Shown here: piece after piece, positions 47,118 through 56,239 of the stretch
Numbering within the stretch: position 1 is the first letter of the stretch
Layout of the letters: every line of letters starts with the position of its first letter
Assembly: GCA_949472775.1 (NCBI GenBank)
Contig: CASWVG010000012.1
Span: 1 to 64,000, forward strand
Length of the DNA: 64,000 nt
Origin: an uncultured Lachnospiraceae bacterium
GTDB taxonomy: Bacteria > Bacillota > Clostridia > Lachnospirales > Lachnospiraceae
Direction: 5' to 3'
The notes under the pieces: model-generated
Told to the model about the DNA's origin: nothing
The model's database searches: none
The model's input: the letters and a program-made list of their open reading frames with translations, nothing else
Translations under genes and position numbers: made by a program

Positions 47118-48794
47118 TTGAAAAAAAATGAAGAAGGAAGGTCAGCGAGTAAGCTGAAAGCTATCCCATTAGGCGGGCTTGAGCAGATTGGGCTTAATAT
47201 TACTGCCTTTGAATATGAGGATAGCATTGTTGTTGTGGATTGCGGCCTGTCATTCCCGGAGGACGAGATGCTGGGAATCGATCTGGTGATACCGGATATT
47301 ACTTATTTGAAGGAAAACGCAGAGAAAGTAAAGGGGTTTGTGATCACCCACGGACATGAGGATCACATCGGGGCGCTGCCCTATGTATTAAAGGAACTGA
47401 ACATACCGATTTACGCGACGAAGCTGACTATGGGTATTATAGAGAATAAGCTGGAGGAGCATGGGCTGATGAAGACCACCAAGAGGAAGGTGGTTAAGTT
47501 CGGGCAGTCCATTAATCTGGGGCAGTTCCGCATCGAGTTTATCAAGACGAATCACAGTATTGTGGACGCAGCGGCGCTGGCGATTTATTCTCCGGCGGGC
47601 GTGGTGGTGCACACGGGAGATTTTAAGGTGGATTATACGCCGGTGTTCGGCGATGCCATCGATTTACAGAGATTTGCGGAGATCGGGAGAAAGGGCGTGC
47701 TGGCGCTTATGTGCGACTCCACCAACGCGGAGCGGGCAGGATTTACACCCTCCGAGAAGACGGTTGGAAAGACGCTGGATTCCCTGTTTCTGGAGCATAA
47801 GGACACCCGCATTCTGATCGCTACCTTTGCGTCTAACGTGGACAGGGTACGCCAGATCATCAATACGGCGGAAAAATTTGACAGGAAAGTTGTGGTGGAA
47901 GGCCGGAGCATGGTAAATATTATCGACACGGCTTCCAAACTGGGCTATCTGCAGATCGCGGACAGGACACTGATCGATGTGGAGGAACTGAAAAATTATC
48001 CCCCGGAGAAGACGGTTATCATTACGACTGGCAGCCAGGGCGAAAGTATGGCGGCTTTAAGCCGCATGGCGGGCAATAACCATAAAAAGATATCCATCAT
48101 GCCGGGAGATACCGTTATTTTCTCTGCCCATCCGATACCGGGCAACGAGAAGGCGGTCACAAATATTATTAACGAACTGCAGATGAAGGGCGCGGATGTG
48201 ATTTTCCAGGACGTGCATGTGTCCGGGCACGCCTGCCAGGAGGAGATCAAGCTGATCTATTCGCTGGTAAAGCCCAAGTATGCAATTCCTGTCCACGGTG
48301 AGTATAAACACCGCAAAGCGCAGGCGAAGATTGTGGCGGAACTTGGTATTCCTAAGGAAAATATTTTTATGCTGCAGTCCGGCGACGTATTGGAGATGGA
48401 TAATGAGCGTGCGGTTATTAACGAAAGAGTGTCAGTAGGGGCGATTCTGGTAGACGGTCTTGGCGTGGGCGACGTGGGAAATGTGGTGTTGCGCGACAGG
48501 CAGCATCTGGCGGAGGACGGCATCATGATTGTGGTGATGGCGTTGGAGTCCCACAGCGACCAGCTTATTTCCGGTCCCGATATCGTGTCAAGGGGATTTG
48601 TCTATGTGAGAGAGTCCGACGAACTTCTCGATGAGGCAAGGCTTCTTGTGGCGGAGGCGGTACAGGACTGCCTTGACAGAGGTAAGACCGACTGGGGTAA
48701 ACTTAAGAGCACTGTGAAGGACGTGCTGAGTGATTTTGTCTGGAAGAAGACCAAGAGAAGGCCGATGATACTGCCGATTATTATGGAAGTCTAA
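47118..48794 (+). CDS. rnjA: Ribonuclease J
   Basis: 5'-3' exo- and endoribonuclease of mRNA decay and rRNA maturation. The TTG at 47118 is taken as start because GGAGGT lies 7 nt before it; the frame's GTG at 47103 overlaps that ribosome site. This gives 558 residues. Metallo-beta-lactamase motifs: THGHEDHIGALPYV, HTGDFKVD, CDSTNAERAGFTPSE; beta-CASP motifs: ATFASNVDRVRQI, GRSMVNI, TTGSQGESMAALSRMA, SAHPIPGNE and VHVSGHA, PVHGEYKHR. Confidence 0.96.
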   Translation: MKKNEEGRSASKLKAIPLGGLEQIGLNITAFEYEDSIVVVDCGLSFPEDEMLGIDLVIPDITYLKENAEKVKGFVITHGHEDHIGALPYVLKELNIPIYATKLTMGIIENKLEEHGLMKTTKRKVVKFGQSINLGQFRIEFIKTNHSIVDAAALAIYSPAGVVVHTGDFKVDYTPVFGDAIDLQRFAEIGRKGVLALMCDSTNAERAGFTPSEKTVGKTLDSLFLEHKDTRILIATFASNVDRVRQIINTAEKFDRKVVVEGRSMVNIIDTASKLGYLQIADRTLIDVEELKNYPPEKTVIITTGSQGESMAALSRMAGNNHKKISIMPGDTVIFSAHPIPGNEKAVTNIINELQMKGADVIFQDVHVSGHACQEEIKLIYSLVKPKYAIPVHGEYKHRKAQAKIVAELGIPKENIFMLQSGDVLEMDNERAVINERVSVGAILVDGLGVGDVGNVVLRDRQHLAEDGIMIVVMALESHSDQLISGPDIVSRGFVYVRESDELLDEARLLVAEAVQDCLDRGKTDWGKLKSTVKDVLSDFVWKKTKRRPMILPIIMEV

Positions 48795-48843
48795 TACCTT
48801 GGCCGCGCATTGTGTGAGAGCGAAAATCATGCTTATGCATTTT

Positions 48844-48945
48844 CAAGAACGCACAGATGCGCGGGCTGAGTGCCTGTAAATGAGCAAAATCAGCTATAAA
48901 GTAGCGGGAAAGCATTGAAGATGCGGTTTTTCGAATAGGCGTGTG
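48844..48945 (+). repeat. Intergenic element, family I, copy 3
   Basis: Between rnjA and ylbF. Left block AAGAACGC, then the hairpin GCAT-TGAAG-ATGC (48912-48924) and GGTTTTTCGAATAGGCGTGT. This is the most diverged of the clear copies. Confidence 0.5.
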
Positions 48946-48978
48946 CCAGGCGGCATCATGAAAAAAGGAGAACACATT

Positions 48979-49314
48979 ATGTCTGATAAAGAGATCATAG
49001 AGGCAGCCAGAGATTTTGCAGATAAGATTATGACCTCCGATACTTACAGGGAATATTACTACCAGAGAGAAAAGATCAAGAAGCAGCCGGAGCTTTACGA
49101 TAAGGTGAATGAGTTCCGGCAGCGCAATTTTGATTTACAGAATGAGACTGACAGCGAGGATATGCTTGACTGTGTGGAGGCTTTTGAACGGGAATATGAA
49201 AAGTTCAGGGAGAATCCCCTTGTGGACGATTTTCTGCGTGCCGAACTGGCATTCTGCCGCATGATGCAGGAAGTTTATGTATTGTTGGCAGATGAAATAG
49301 ATTTTGAGGTATAG
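48979..49314 (+). CDS. YlbF-family regulator
   Basis: 111 helical residues from ATG 48979 (AAAGGAG upstream). The pattern EIIEAARDFADKIMTSDTYREYY...LYDKVNEFRQRNFDLQ...AELAFCRMMQEVYVLL is that of YlbF/YmcA proteins. In Bacillus these form the Y-complex with RNase Y and affect mRNA processing and development. Being next to rnjA suits a role in RNA decay. The following gene starts 2 nt after its stop. Confidence 0.85.
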   Translation: MSDKEIIEAARDFADKIMTSDTYREYYYQREKIKKQPELYDKVNEFRQRNFDLQNETDSEDMLDCVEAFEREYEKFRENPLVDDFLRAELAFCRMMQEVYVLLADEIDFEV

Positions 49315-49316
49315 CG

Positions 49317-49721
49317 ATGAGTATAAAAGAAGTAATCGGTTCCACACTGGAACTGATCATAAAAATAGTGGTTTTAATTTTCGCCGCTTCATATATTATA
49401 AAAGCGTCCACAGTGTCCTACGATTACGGTTACCGTATCTTTACAGAGAAGCCTGTATCTCTCGGGGAGGGCAGAACGATCAGTGTGAGCGTGAAAGATC
49501 CCGTGTCCGTCATGGAGGTAGGAGAGATGCTTGAGGAGCGGGGACTGATTCGTGACGCGAAACTTTTCCTGCTGCAGGAACTTTTGTCAGAAAACCATGG
49601 TAAAATACAGCCTGGCATCTATGATCTGAGCACCGCAATGACTGCGGAAGAGATGATGGACGTGATGGCGACGGATGCCCCGGAAGAGGGAGAAGAGGAT
49701 ACGGAAGGAGAGTCACAGTGA
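49317..49721 (+). CDS. Short MltG/YceG-like membrane protein without the catalytic domain
   Basis: 134 residues: one N-terminal membrane helix (LELIIKIVVLIFAASYII) and the N-terminal LysM-like module of endolytic transglycosylase MltG (VSVMEVGEMLEERGLIRDAKLFLLQ, PGIYDLSTAMTAEEMMDVM). It stops there with an acidic tail; the catalytic Glu domain is absent. Such short forms are often annotated as MltG in Lachnospiraceae. It might position the division or elongation machinery or be a regulator; it cannot be a lytic enzyme by itself. Its stop overlaps the next start by 4 nt (GTGA). Confidence 0.75.
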   Translation: MSIKEVIGSTLELIIKIVVLIFAASYIIKASTVSYDYGYRIFTEKPVSLGEGRTISVSVKDPVSVMEVGEMLEERGLIRDAKLFLLQELLSENHGKIQPGIYDLSTAMTAEEMMDVMATDAPEEGEEDTEGESQ

Positions 49722-50383
49722 TTTCAGGTGAGCGCATGGACACCTTTCTCGCTTCTCTGGACGCGGGTAACACTCCTTTTCTGGATCAGATAGAACGTGA
49801 AGCTTTGGAAACCAATGTGCCGATTATACGCACGCAGACACAGGGATTGCTGCGGTTCCTGCTGGCAGTGCAAAAGCCCATGTCCATTTTGGAAGTGGGG
49901 TGCGCCATTGGTTTTTCTGCGCTTTTGATGAGTGAATATGCCCCCGAGGGCTGCAGGGTCACTACCATAGAAAAGTACGAAAAACGAATCCCTGTGGCAA
50001 AGGAAAACTTCAAGCGGGCGGGAAAACAGGACGTTATCACGCTGTTGGAAGGAGACGCGGCGGATATTCTGAAAGAACTTACGGGTCCCTATGATTTCAT
50101 ATTTATGGATGCGGCAAAGGGGCAGTATATACATTTTCTGCCGGAAATTCTGCGGCTCCTTGCACCCGGAGGGCTCCTGGTGTCCGATAACGTGCTGCAG
50201 GACGGCGATATTCTGGAATCCCGGTTTGCTGTGGAGAGAAGGAATCGCACGATCCACAGCCGGATGCGGGAGTATCTTTTTGAACTGACGCACAATGAGG
50301 CGCTGCGGACGGTGGTGCTGCCTGTGGGAGACGGAGTGACGGTAAGCTGCGTGACAAGAAGTCCGAAAGACACGGCGCCATAG
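49718..50383 (+). CDS. trmR: O-methyltransferase, probably tRNA 5-hydroxyuridine methyltransferase
   Basis: 221 residues; GTG start with AAGGAGAG 5 nt before it. Rossmann methyltransferase of the COMT-like family: ILEVGCAIGFSALLM binds SAM, TTIEKYEKR, and the metal motif FMDAAKGQY with SDNVLQDG. The family includes catechol methyltransferases, but the neighbouring U32 peptidase gene matches the Bacillus yrrM-yrrN-yrrO arrangement, in which TrmR methylates ho5U34 of tRNA to mo5U34. That assignment rests on context. Confidence 0.8.
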   Translation: MISGERMDTFLASLDAGNTPFLDQIEREALETNVPIIRTQTQGLLRFLLAVQKPMSILEVGCAIGFSALLMSEYAPEGCRVTTIEKYEKRIPVAKENFKRAGKQDVITLLEGDAADILKELTGPYDFIFMDAAKGQYIHFLPEILRLLAPGGLLVSDNVLQDGDILESRFAVERRNRTIHSRMREYLFELTHNEALRTVVLPVGDGVTVSCVTRSPKDTAP

Positions 50384-50390
50384 GACGCGA

Positions 50391-50441
50391 TGCCAGGCAC
50401 TTCTGAACGTCACACTGGAGAATGCCGGGAAGCAGGCATTC
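50391..50441 (+). repeat. Intergenic element family III, copy 2
   Basis: TGCCAGGCA, then CACACTGGAGAATGCC, N8, GGCATTC, matching 43911-43962 in order and spacing. It ends 2 nt before the U32 gene's ribosome site. Confidence 0.6.
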
Positions 50442-50457
50442 CCGAGAGGAATCGGAT

Positions 50458-51810
50458 ATGGTAAAAGAGAAAAAGAAGCCGGAGCTTCTAGTGCCTGCCG
50501 CCAGCCTGGAGGTATTAAGAACGGCTGTTATTTTTGGAGCGGATGCGGTGTATATCGGCGGCGAAGCTTTTGGGCTGCGTGCAAAGGCGAAAAATTTTTC
50601 GGCACAGGAGATGGCAGAGGGCATTGCCTTTGCCCATGAGCGGGGCGTTAAGGTGTATGTGACCGCGAATATTCTGGCGCACAACTATGACCTGGAGGGG
50701 GCGAAAGCGTACTTTTGCGAACTGAGAGAGCTGAAGCCGGACGCGCTGATCATAGCGGATCCAGGCATGTTTGCGCTTGCAAGGGAAATCTGCCCGGAAA
50801 TCGATGTCCACATTTCCACGCAGGCGAACAATACAAACTATATGACTTACCGCTTCTGGCATGAACAGGGGGCGAAGCGGGTGGTGTCTGCAAGAGAGCT
50901 TTCTTTGCGGGAGATAAAGGAAATCCGGGAAAATATTCCGAAAGAGATGGAGATCGAGAGCTTTGTGCATGGGGCGATGTGTATTTCCTACTCGGGACGC
51001 TGCCTTCTGAGCAACTATTTTACCGGGCGGGACGCAAACCACGGCGCCTGTACCCATCCCTGCCGGTGGAAGTACGCGCTGGTGGAGGAGACGAGACCGG
51101 GAGAGTATCTGCCCGTTTTTGAGAACGACAGGGGCACCTTTATTTTCAACTCCAAGGATCTGAATATGATTGAGTACATTCCCGAACTGGTGGATGCGGG
51201 CATCGACAGCTTCAAGATCGAGGGAAGGATGAAGACTGCGCTCTACGTGGCGACAGTGGCGCGCACCTACAGGCGGGCCATAGATGATTATTTTGCTTCC
51301 AGGGAGCGCTACCTCGCTAATATGGACTGGTATCGGGCGGAAATTGCCAAGTGTACCTACCGGAAGTTTACCACCGGTTTTTATTTCGGAAAGGCGGACG
51401 AGAATACCCAGATCTACGATGAGAGTACCTATGTGAGCGAGTACATTTATCTCGGGATTGTGGGGGCGGTAGTGGAAGAACGCGGCACGGCAGCAGGAGA
51501 TACGGCGGCGAACAGCAAGTTACTGGCGGATAGCGTGGCAGCGGCAGACGGCGTTGAGCCGGGAGCGGATGCGGCGGAGAAAAACGGGCGGAGACGGCTC
51601 TGCGCCCGCATCGAACAGCGCAATAAGTTCAGCGTGGGGGACGATATAGAGATTATGAAGCCGCGCGGGGAGAACATTCCGGCCAGAGTGCTTGCCATGT
51701 ATGACGCGGAAGGGAATCCTGTGGAATCCTGCCCGCACCCGAAGCAGACGATCGACGTGAGACTTTCGGAAACGCCCGAGGTGGGGGATATATTGAGGGT
51801 GGAGAAATAA
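50458..51810 (+). CDS. U32 family peptidase, probable tRNA hydroxylation protein TrhP
   Basis: 450 residues from ATG 50458 (GAGAGGA upstream). U32 motifs: LLVPAASLEVLRTAV, FGADAVYIGGEAFGLRAKAKNF, then ESFVHGAMCISYSGRCLLSNY and GACTHPCRWKY with the conserved cysteines, and DSFKIEGRMKT. Known relatives (TrhP/YegQ, YrrN/YrrO) make 5-hydroxyuridine-34 in tRNA from prephenate, and the adjacent O-methyltransferase would complete mo5U. A ~25-residue Ala/Asp-rich insertion lies before the C-terminal barrel (AAGDTAANSKLLADSVAAAD). Confidence 0.88.
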   Translation: MVKEKKKPELLVPAASLEVLRTAVIFGADAVYIGGEAFGLRAKAKNFSAQEMAEGIAFAHERGVKVYVTANILAHNYDLEGAKAYFCELRELKPDALIIADPGMFALAREICPEIDVHISTQANNTNYMTYRFWHEQGAKRVVSARELSLREIKEIRENIPKEMEIESFVHGAMCISYSGRCLLSNYFTGRDANHGACTHPCRWKYALVEETRPGEYLPVFENDRGTFIFNSKDLNMIEYIPELVDAGIDSFKIEGRMKTALYVATVARTYRRAIDDYFASRERYLANMDWYRAEIAKCTYRKFTTGFYFGKADENTQIYDESTYVSEYIYLGIVGAVVEERGTAAGDTAANSKLLADSVAAADGVEPGADAAEKNGRRRLCARIEQRNKFSVGDDIEIMKPRGENIPARVLAMYDAEGNPVESCPHPKQTIDVRLSETPEVGDILRVEK

Positions 51811-51873
51811 AAAGCTGAGACAGCGCTTTCTTGCGGTAAAAAATGGATTTGATGACAAATTTAAAATTTCTGC

Positions 51874-51908
51874 TTGCATTTTGAGAAAAAGTAAGGTATT
51901 CTTATAGA
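51874..51908 (+). promoter_or_regulatory. Promoter of the glnN leader
   Basis: Two overlapping options: TTGCAT-N17-TATTCT (51874-51902) or TTGAGA-N16-TATAGA (51881-51908). Both place the start near 51910-51916, upstream of an intrinsic terminator. Confidence 0.55.
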
Positions 51909-51931
51909 CGTAAATTGTATACAGGTATTCA

Positions 51932-51977
51932 GAACGATGGCGTTCCAAAAAAGGAGTTTTTTGGAGCGCATTTTTTT
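51932..51977 (+). promoter_or_regulatory. Transcription attenuator in the glnN leader
   Basis: A terminator hairpin (51940-51969: GCGTTCCAAAAAA / TTTTTTGGAGCGC, one G-U pair, loop GGAG) is followed by ATTTTTTT. A smaller hairpin GAACG-ATGG-CGTTC (51932-51945) uses the same GCGTTC bases, so the two exclude each other. This is the layout of an antiterminator-terminator switch. What it senses is unknown. Confidence 0.7.
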
Positions 51978-51994
51978 GAAACTGGGTGAGGACA

Positions 51995-52093
51995 GATAGA
52001 AAAATAACGCAGATGCGCTGATTTTTCTATCGGGACTTTGCATAGAAGCGTTGCGAAGTCCATGATCGCAGGGCAAAATTGGAGACTTTGCCC
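51995..52093 (+). other. Three consecutive stems in the glnN leader
   Basis: GATAGAAAAAT / ATTTTTCTATC (51995-52031, with inner CGCA/TGCG), GGACTT / AAGTCC (52033-52061) and GGGCAAA / TTTGCCC (52071-52093). Together they fill the space between the attenuator and the ribosome site GGAGGAG. The remainder of the 321-nt gap upstream of 51870 shows nothing I can name. Confidence 0.6.
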
Positions 52094-52131
52094 GCGGCTT
52101 TCAGCAAAAAACGCTTCGGATGGAGGAGATT

Positions 52132-54243
52132 ATGAGCGAAGTATTCAATGTGGAAGAGATTTTTGCGAAAAACGTGTTTACGCTCGGGAAGATGCAGCAG
52201 CGGCTGACGAGGAACGCTTACAAGGAAGTCGTCAAAGTGATGAATGAGGGCGGGGAGCTGTCCATGAGCACCGCGAATATCGTGGCTAAGGCGATGAAAG
52301 ACTGGGCAGTGGAGAACGGCGCGACACATTATACACACTGGTTCCAGCCGCTTACAGGCATCACGGCGGAAAAACATGATGCTTTTGTGTCCCACCCCGA
52401 CGAGATGGGCAAGATGCTGACGGAATTTTCCGGCAAGGAGCTGATCAAGGGCGAGCCGGACGCATCCTCCTTCCCCTCAGGCGGTTTGCGGGCCACCTTT
52501 GAGGCGAGAGGCTACACCGCATGGGATATCACGTCCCCCGCGTTTTTAAAGGAGTCCGGCTGTGGAACGGTTCTGTGCATCCCCACCGCGTTCTGTTCCT
52601 ACACAGGTGAGGCGCTGGACAAGAAGACGCCGCTTCTGCGTTCCATGGAGGCGCTGAGCGAGCAGGCGCTGCGTATCGTGCGGCTGTTCGGCAATACGGG
52701 TGCAACCAAGGTGACTGCTTCTGTGGGTCCGGAGCAGGAATACTTTCTGGTAGATAAAGACTTATACATGAAGAGAACGGATCTGATGTTTGCGGGACGT
52801 ACCCTCTTTGGCGCGCCGGCGCCCAAAGGACAGGAGATGGAGGACCATTATTTCGGGGTCATCCGTGAGCGTGTGGGCGCATATATGAAGGATCTGAACG
52901 AGGAACTTTGGAAACTGGGCGTGACGGCAAAGACCCAGCACAACGAGGTGGCTCCTGCACAGCATGAACTTGCGCCGATCTATGAGACGGCGAACATCGC
53001 GGTGGATCACAACCAGATTGTGATGGAGACTATGAAGCGGGTGGCTGTCAAACATAGCATGCGTTGTTTATTACATGAGAAGCCTTACGCTGGCGTGAAC
53101 GGATCGGGTAAGCACGACAACTGGTCCATCACCACGGACAACGGCGTGAACCTTTTAGATCCCGGCGACACACCAAACGAGAATATCCAGTTTCTGCTTG
53201 TGCTGGCGTGCATTATGCGGGCGGTGGACATTCATGCGGATCTGCTGCGCCAGTCTGCTTCCGACGTTGGCAACGACCACAGACTCGGCGCGAACGAGGC
53301 GCCCCCGGCGATTATTTCCATTTTCCTCGGTGAGCAGCTTGAGGACGTGGTGACCCAGTTGATCGAGACGGGAGAGGCAACCTCTGTCAAGGAGGGCGGC
53401 AAGCTCTCAACGGGTGTGAGCACCCTGCCTGATTTCCAGAAGGATGCTACCGACAGAAACAGAACGTCGCCCTTTGCATTCACGGGCAACAAGTTTGAAT
53501 TCCGTATGGTGGGGAGTGCGGACTCCATCGCAAGCCCCAACACCACGCTGAACGCGATTGTGGCGGAGGCTTTCTGCGAGGCGGCTGACATTCTGGAGCA
53601 GGCGGACAACAAGGAACTGGCGATCCACGACCTGATTAAAAAATACATGACAGAGCACCAGAGAATCATCTTCAACGGAAACGGCTACTCCGACGAGTGG
53701 GTGGCTGAGGCGGAAAGAAGGGGACTTCCGAATATTAAGTCCATGATCGAGGCGGCGGGCACGCTGACCACCGACAAGGCGGTGAAACTGTTTGAGAAGT
53801 TCGGCATCTTCACAAAGGTGGAGCTGGAGTCCCGCGAGGAGATCATTTATGAGACCTACGCGAAATCCATTAACATAGAAGCACTTACCATGATTGACAT
53901 GGCGGGCAAGCAGATTATTCCCGCGGTGATCCGCTACACGAAGGTTCTTGCGGACACCGTGAACGCGGTAAAGACGGCGGGTGCGGACGCGACCACACAG
54001 GATGAACTTCTGCAGACTGTCGGCAAGAAGCTGACGGCAATGCAGACGGCGCTTGCAAAGCTGAAAAAGGCGGAAAAAGAAGCTTCCGTCATGGAAGACG
54101 CAAAGGCACAGGCATTCTTCTATAAAGATACGGTGAAAGCCGCGATGGACGAATTGCGCGCTCCGGCGGATGAACTTGAGATGATCGTGGATAAGGAATA
54201 CTGGCCGATTCCGACCTACGGAGAACTTATGTTCGAGATCTGA
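52132..54243 (+). CDS. glnN: Type III glutamine synthetase
   Basis: Makes glutamine from glutamate, ammonia and ATP. 703 residues from ATG 52132 (GGAGGAG upstream), the length of the GSIII class. Signature stretches: [64 protein letters not shown] and [23 protein letters not shown] is a dodecamer typical of Bacteroidetes and some Clostridia. Expression is probably controlled by the attenuator in its leader. A tRNA-Gln gene follows 85 nt downstream. Confidence 0.97.
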   Translation: MSEVFNVEEIFAKNVFTLGKMQQRLTRNAYKEVVKVMNEGGELSMSTANIVAKAMKDWAVENGATHYTHWFQPLTGITAEKHDAFVSHPDEMGKMLTEFSGKELIKGEPDASSFPSGGLRATFEARGYTAWDITSPAFLKESGCGTVLCIPTAFCSYTGEALDKKTPLLRSMEALSEQALRIVRLFGNTGATKVTASVGPEQEYFLVDKDLYMKRTDLMFAGRTLFGAPAPKGQEMEDHYFGVIRERVGAYMKDLNEELWKLGVTAKTQHNEVAPAQHELAPIYETANIAVDHNQIVMETMKRVAVKHSMRCLLHEKPYAGVNGSGKHDNWSITTDNGVNLLDPGDTPNENIQFLLVLACIMRAVDIHADLLRQSASDVGNDHRLGANEAPPAIISIFLGEQLEDVVTQLIETGEATSVKEGGKLSTGVSTLPDFQKDATDRNRTSPFAFTGNKFEFRMVGSADSIASPNTTLNAIVAEAFCEAADILEQADNKELAIHDLIKKYMTEHQRIIFNGNGYSDEWVAEAERRGLPNIKSMIEAAGTLTTDKAVKLFEKFGIFTKVELESREEIIYETYAKSINIEALTMIDMAGKQIIPAVIRYTKVLADTVNAVKTAGADATTQDELLQTVGKKLTAMQTALAKLKKAEKEASVMEDAKAQAFFYKDTVKAAMDELRAPADELEMIVDKEYWPIPTYGELMFEI

Positions 54244-54286
54244 TTTAAAAAAATTAAAAATTTTTAAAAAAAGTGGAAAAAAGGGC

Positions 54287-54315
54287 TTGTCAAACGGTCC
54301 TTTTTCCGCTATAAT
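54287..54315 (+). promoter_or_regulatory. Strong promoter of tRNA-Gln
   Basis: TTGTCA, exactly 17 nt, TATAAT; the -10 ends 13 nt before the tRNA. Confidence 0.85.
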
Positions 54316-54328
54316 CCTTAATTGTTGA

Positions 54329-54400
54329 TGGGCTATCGCCAAACGGTAAGGCAACGGACTCTGACTCCGTCATTTCAAGGTTCGAATCCTTGTAGCCCAG
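54329..54400 (+). tRNA. tRNA-Gln, anticodon CTG
   Basis: A full cloverleaf can be drawn: acceptor TGGGCTA / TAGCCCA, D-stem GCC / GGC, anticodon stem ACGGA / TCCGT with loop CTCTGAC (anticodon CTG), variable loop CATTT, T-stem CAAGG / CCTTG with loop TTCGAAT, discriminator G. CCA is not encoded. 72 nt. Confidence 0.97.
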
Positions 54401-54409
54401 CTAGTATGA

Positions 54410-54439
54410 CCCCGGTGAGGATGACTTGCCGGGGTTTTT
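54410..54439 (+). terminator. Terminator of tRNA-Gln
   Basis: CCCCGG / CCGGGG stem, 13-nt loop, TTTTT tail. Confidence 0.9.
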
Positions 54440-54567
54440 GATGCGCAGACCCGCATGTGAAAGTCTGCTGTACCACAGTATGTGACAAGCGCGGTGAGGG
54501 ATTCCCGCTCGATTTTCTGAGGCTGATACGGAGGAAAGAGGCGGCGGACTGCTCTGGGGTGGAAGAA

Positions 54568-55290
54568 ATGATAAAGATCGCCATCATTGAGGACGAACAA
54601 ACACATACGGAACTGCTGTCGTCATATCTGCAGACATGGGGCGCGGCACAGGGACAGGCTGTCTCAATACAGACTTTTTTGAGCGCGGAAAGTTTTCTCT
54701 TTGTCTGGGAGGAGACAAACGATTTTGACATTCTCTTTGTGGATATCCAGATGGGGAAAATGAACGGCGTTGAGATGGCACGGAAAGTGAGGGAGCGCGA
54801 TGGGGGAATCGCCATTGTATTCACCACAGGCATCGCGGATTATATGGGGTGCGGCTACGAGGTGGAAGCGCTTCACTATCTGTTGAAACCGATCCGTATG
54901 GAAAAGGTCGCACAATGTATGGATAAGGTGCTGCGGCGGAGTGACAAAGAGGCGTTTGTGCTGGTCCACGGCAGAGAGGAGACGATGAAGACTGCTGTGG
55001 GTCACATTTTGTATGTGGAGGCGAGAGGACATGGCTGTGTGATGGAAACCTATGTCAGAGACGGTTCCTGCGGGCAGCTAGAAATCGCAGAGAGTATTTC
55101 CGAGATGGAACAGATGCTTGGGCCGCACGGATTTATCAGATGCCACCGCTCTTATCTGTGCCGTGTGGAAAGTATCCGCCGGATTGGCAGGACAGAGATT
55201 GTGCTGGACAGCGGCAGCAGGATTCCGGTCAGCAGACGGATGTATGCGGAGGTGAACCGGGCGTTTATCGCACATTTCCGGCGAAGCTGA
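54568..55290 (+). CDS. LytTR-type response regulator
   Basis: 240 residues from ATG 54568 (GGTGGA 5 nt upstream; the frame extends further but without a ribosome site). The receiver domain has IIEDEQ acidic residues, the phosphoacceptor in ILFVDIQMGKMNG and Lys in YLLKPI. A LytTR DNA-binding domain follows (ILYVEARGHGCVM, GFIRCHRSYLCRVESI, VLDSGSRIPVSRRMY). AgrA/VirR-like proteins of this type bind paired direct repeats. Candidate repeats lie at 56277-56370 upstream of the ABC genes. Confidence 0.92.
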   Translation: MIKIAIIEDEQTHTELLSSYLQTWGAAQGQAVSIQTFLSAESFLFVWEETNDFDILFVDIQMGKMNGVEMARKVRERDGGIAIVFTTGIADYMGCGYEVEALHYLLKPIRMEKVAQCMDKVLRRSDKEAFVLVHGREETMKTAVGHILYVEARGHGCVMETYVRDGSCGQLEIAESISEMEQMLGPHGFIRCHRSYLCRVESIRRIGRTEIVLDSGSRIPVSRRMYAEVNRAFIAHFRRS

Positions 55291-55397
55291 GAGAGAAAAA
55301 AGTGGTCGGATGGGGAAATGGCAGGGTATGGCACAGAACGAGAAAGGATAGATTTTGCGTCGTCTCACCGCGCAAGCCTTTCGGAACGGAGGGTAGT

Positions 55398-56147
55398 ATG
55401 GCACAGGGAACGTCGGTGATATGGATATTTGCGGTCATTGCGGCTGTGGTTTTGCTTGCGGTGGCTGCGGTTATTTTCCACTATGCAGTCGGCGCGCTGG
55501 CGGACAGGCGCACGCTGCGTTATCAGAGAGAACTGCTGCAAAAGCATTGCGAGGAAGTGCAGAATATGTACCGCCAGACGAGAGGGTGGCGGCACGACTA
55601 TCACAACCACATACAGACCATGAAAGCCCACCTGGCTATGGGCAGACTGAAAGAGCTGGAGGCATATCTGAATGAACTGGATCAGGATCTGACTGCGGTG
55701 GACACGGTCATTAAGACGGGCAATGTGATGGTGGACGCTATTCTGAACAGTAAGATTTCCGTGGCGGCGTCCAAAGGAATCGCGGTGGAGGCAAAGGCAT
55801 TGGTGCCGGAGAAACTGGATACCGCACTGTCTGAGGTGGATGTCTGTCTGATTGTCGGAAATCTGATGGACAATGCCATAGAGGCATGTATGAAGATACG
55901 GCAGGAAGGACAGCGCTTTATCCGTGTCTATATGGATATCTTAAAAGGACAGCTCTATATTTATGTGATAAACGCAATCGGTGAAAATCCAAAAAAGGCG
56001 GACAGTGTCTATCTGTCCGACAAGAACACGGGCAGTCACGGGTTCGGGCTGATGCGCATTGACAAGGTGGTGGAAAAGTACCACGGCTATCTGGACAGAC
56101 AGCATGAGGAGGGCGTGTTTGCCACGGAGATTATGCTGCCCTTGTGA
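55398..56147 (+). CDS. GHKL sensor histidine kinase
   Basis: 249 residues from ATG 55398 (GGAGGG upstream). One N-terminal membrane helix (IWIFAVIAAVVLLAVAAVIF), then a phosphoacceptor His in WRHDYHNHIQTMKAHL and a GHKL ATPase domain with the N-box GNLMDNAIEAC and G-box SHGFGLMRI. It lacks the multi-helix sensor domain of AgrC; with so little outside the membrane it probably senses a membrane-borne signal or a partner, such as the ABC transporter encoded next. The preceding 107 nt after the regulator contain no gene. Confidence 0.88.
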   Translation: MAQGTSVIWIFAVIAAVVLLAVAAVIFHYAVGALADRRTLRYQRELLQKHCEEVQNMYRQTRGWRHDYHNHIQTMKAHLAMGRLKELEAYLNELDQDLTAVDTVIKTGNVMVDAILNSKISVAASKGIAVEAKALVPEKLDTALSEVDVCLIVGNLMDNAIEACMKIRQEGQRFIRVYMDILKGQLYIYVINAIGENPKKADSVYLSDKNTGSHGFGLMRIDKVVEKYHGYLDRQHEEGVFATEIMLPL

Positions 56148-56168
56148 CTGAAACATATATTCACATCT

Positions 56169-56239
56169 GTGCCATGCACATGCTGCATGGCACCCTGTAC
56201 CATTCGTGCACGAGTATGACCGCTCGTGCATCTTTTTTT
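56169..56239 (+). terminator. Tandem hairpins and terminator after the kinase gene
   Basis: GTGCCATGCA / TGCATGGCAC (56169-56193) followed by TGCACGAG / CTCGTGCA (56207-56230) and TCTTTTTTT. The second is a clear intrinsic terminator. Confidence 0.88.

Noticed and set aside
49317-49721. Pseudogene of a full MltG
   Set aside because: No downstream in-frame or out-of-frame catalytic-domain remnant exists; trmR starts at once with a coupled start codon.
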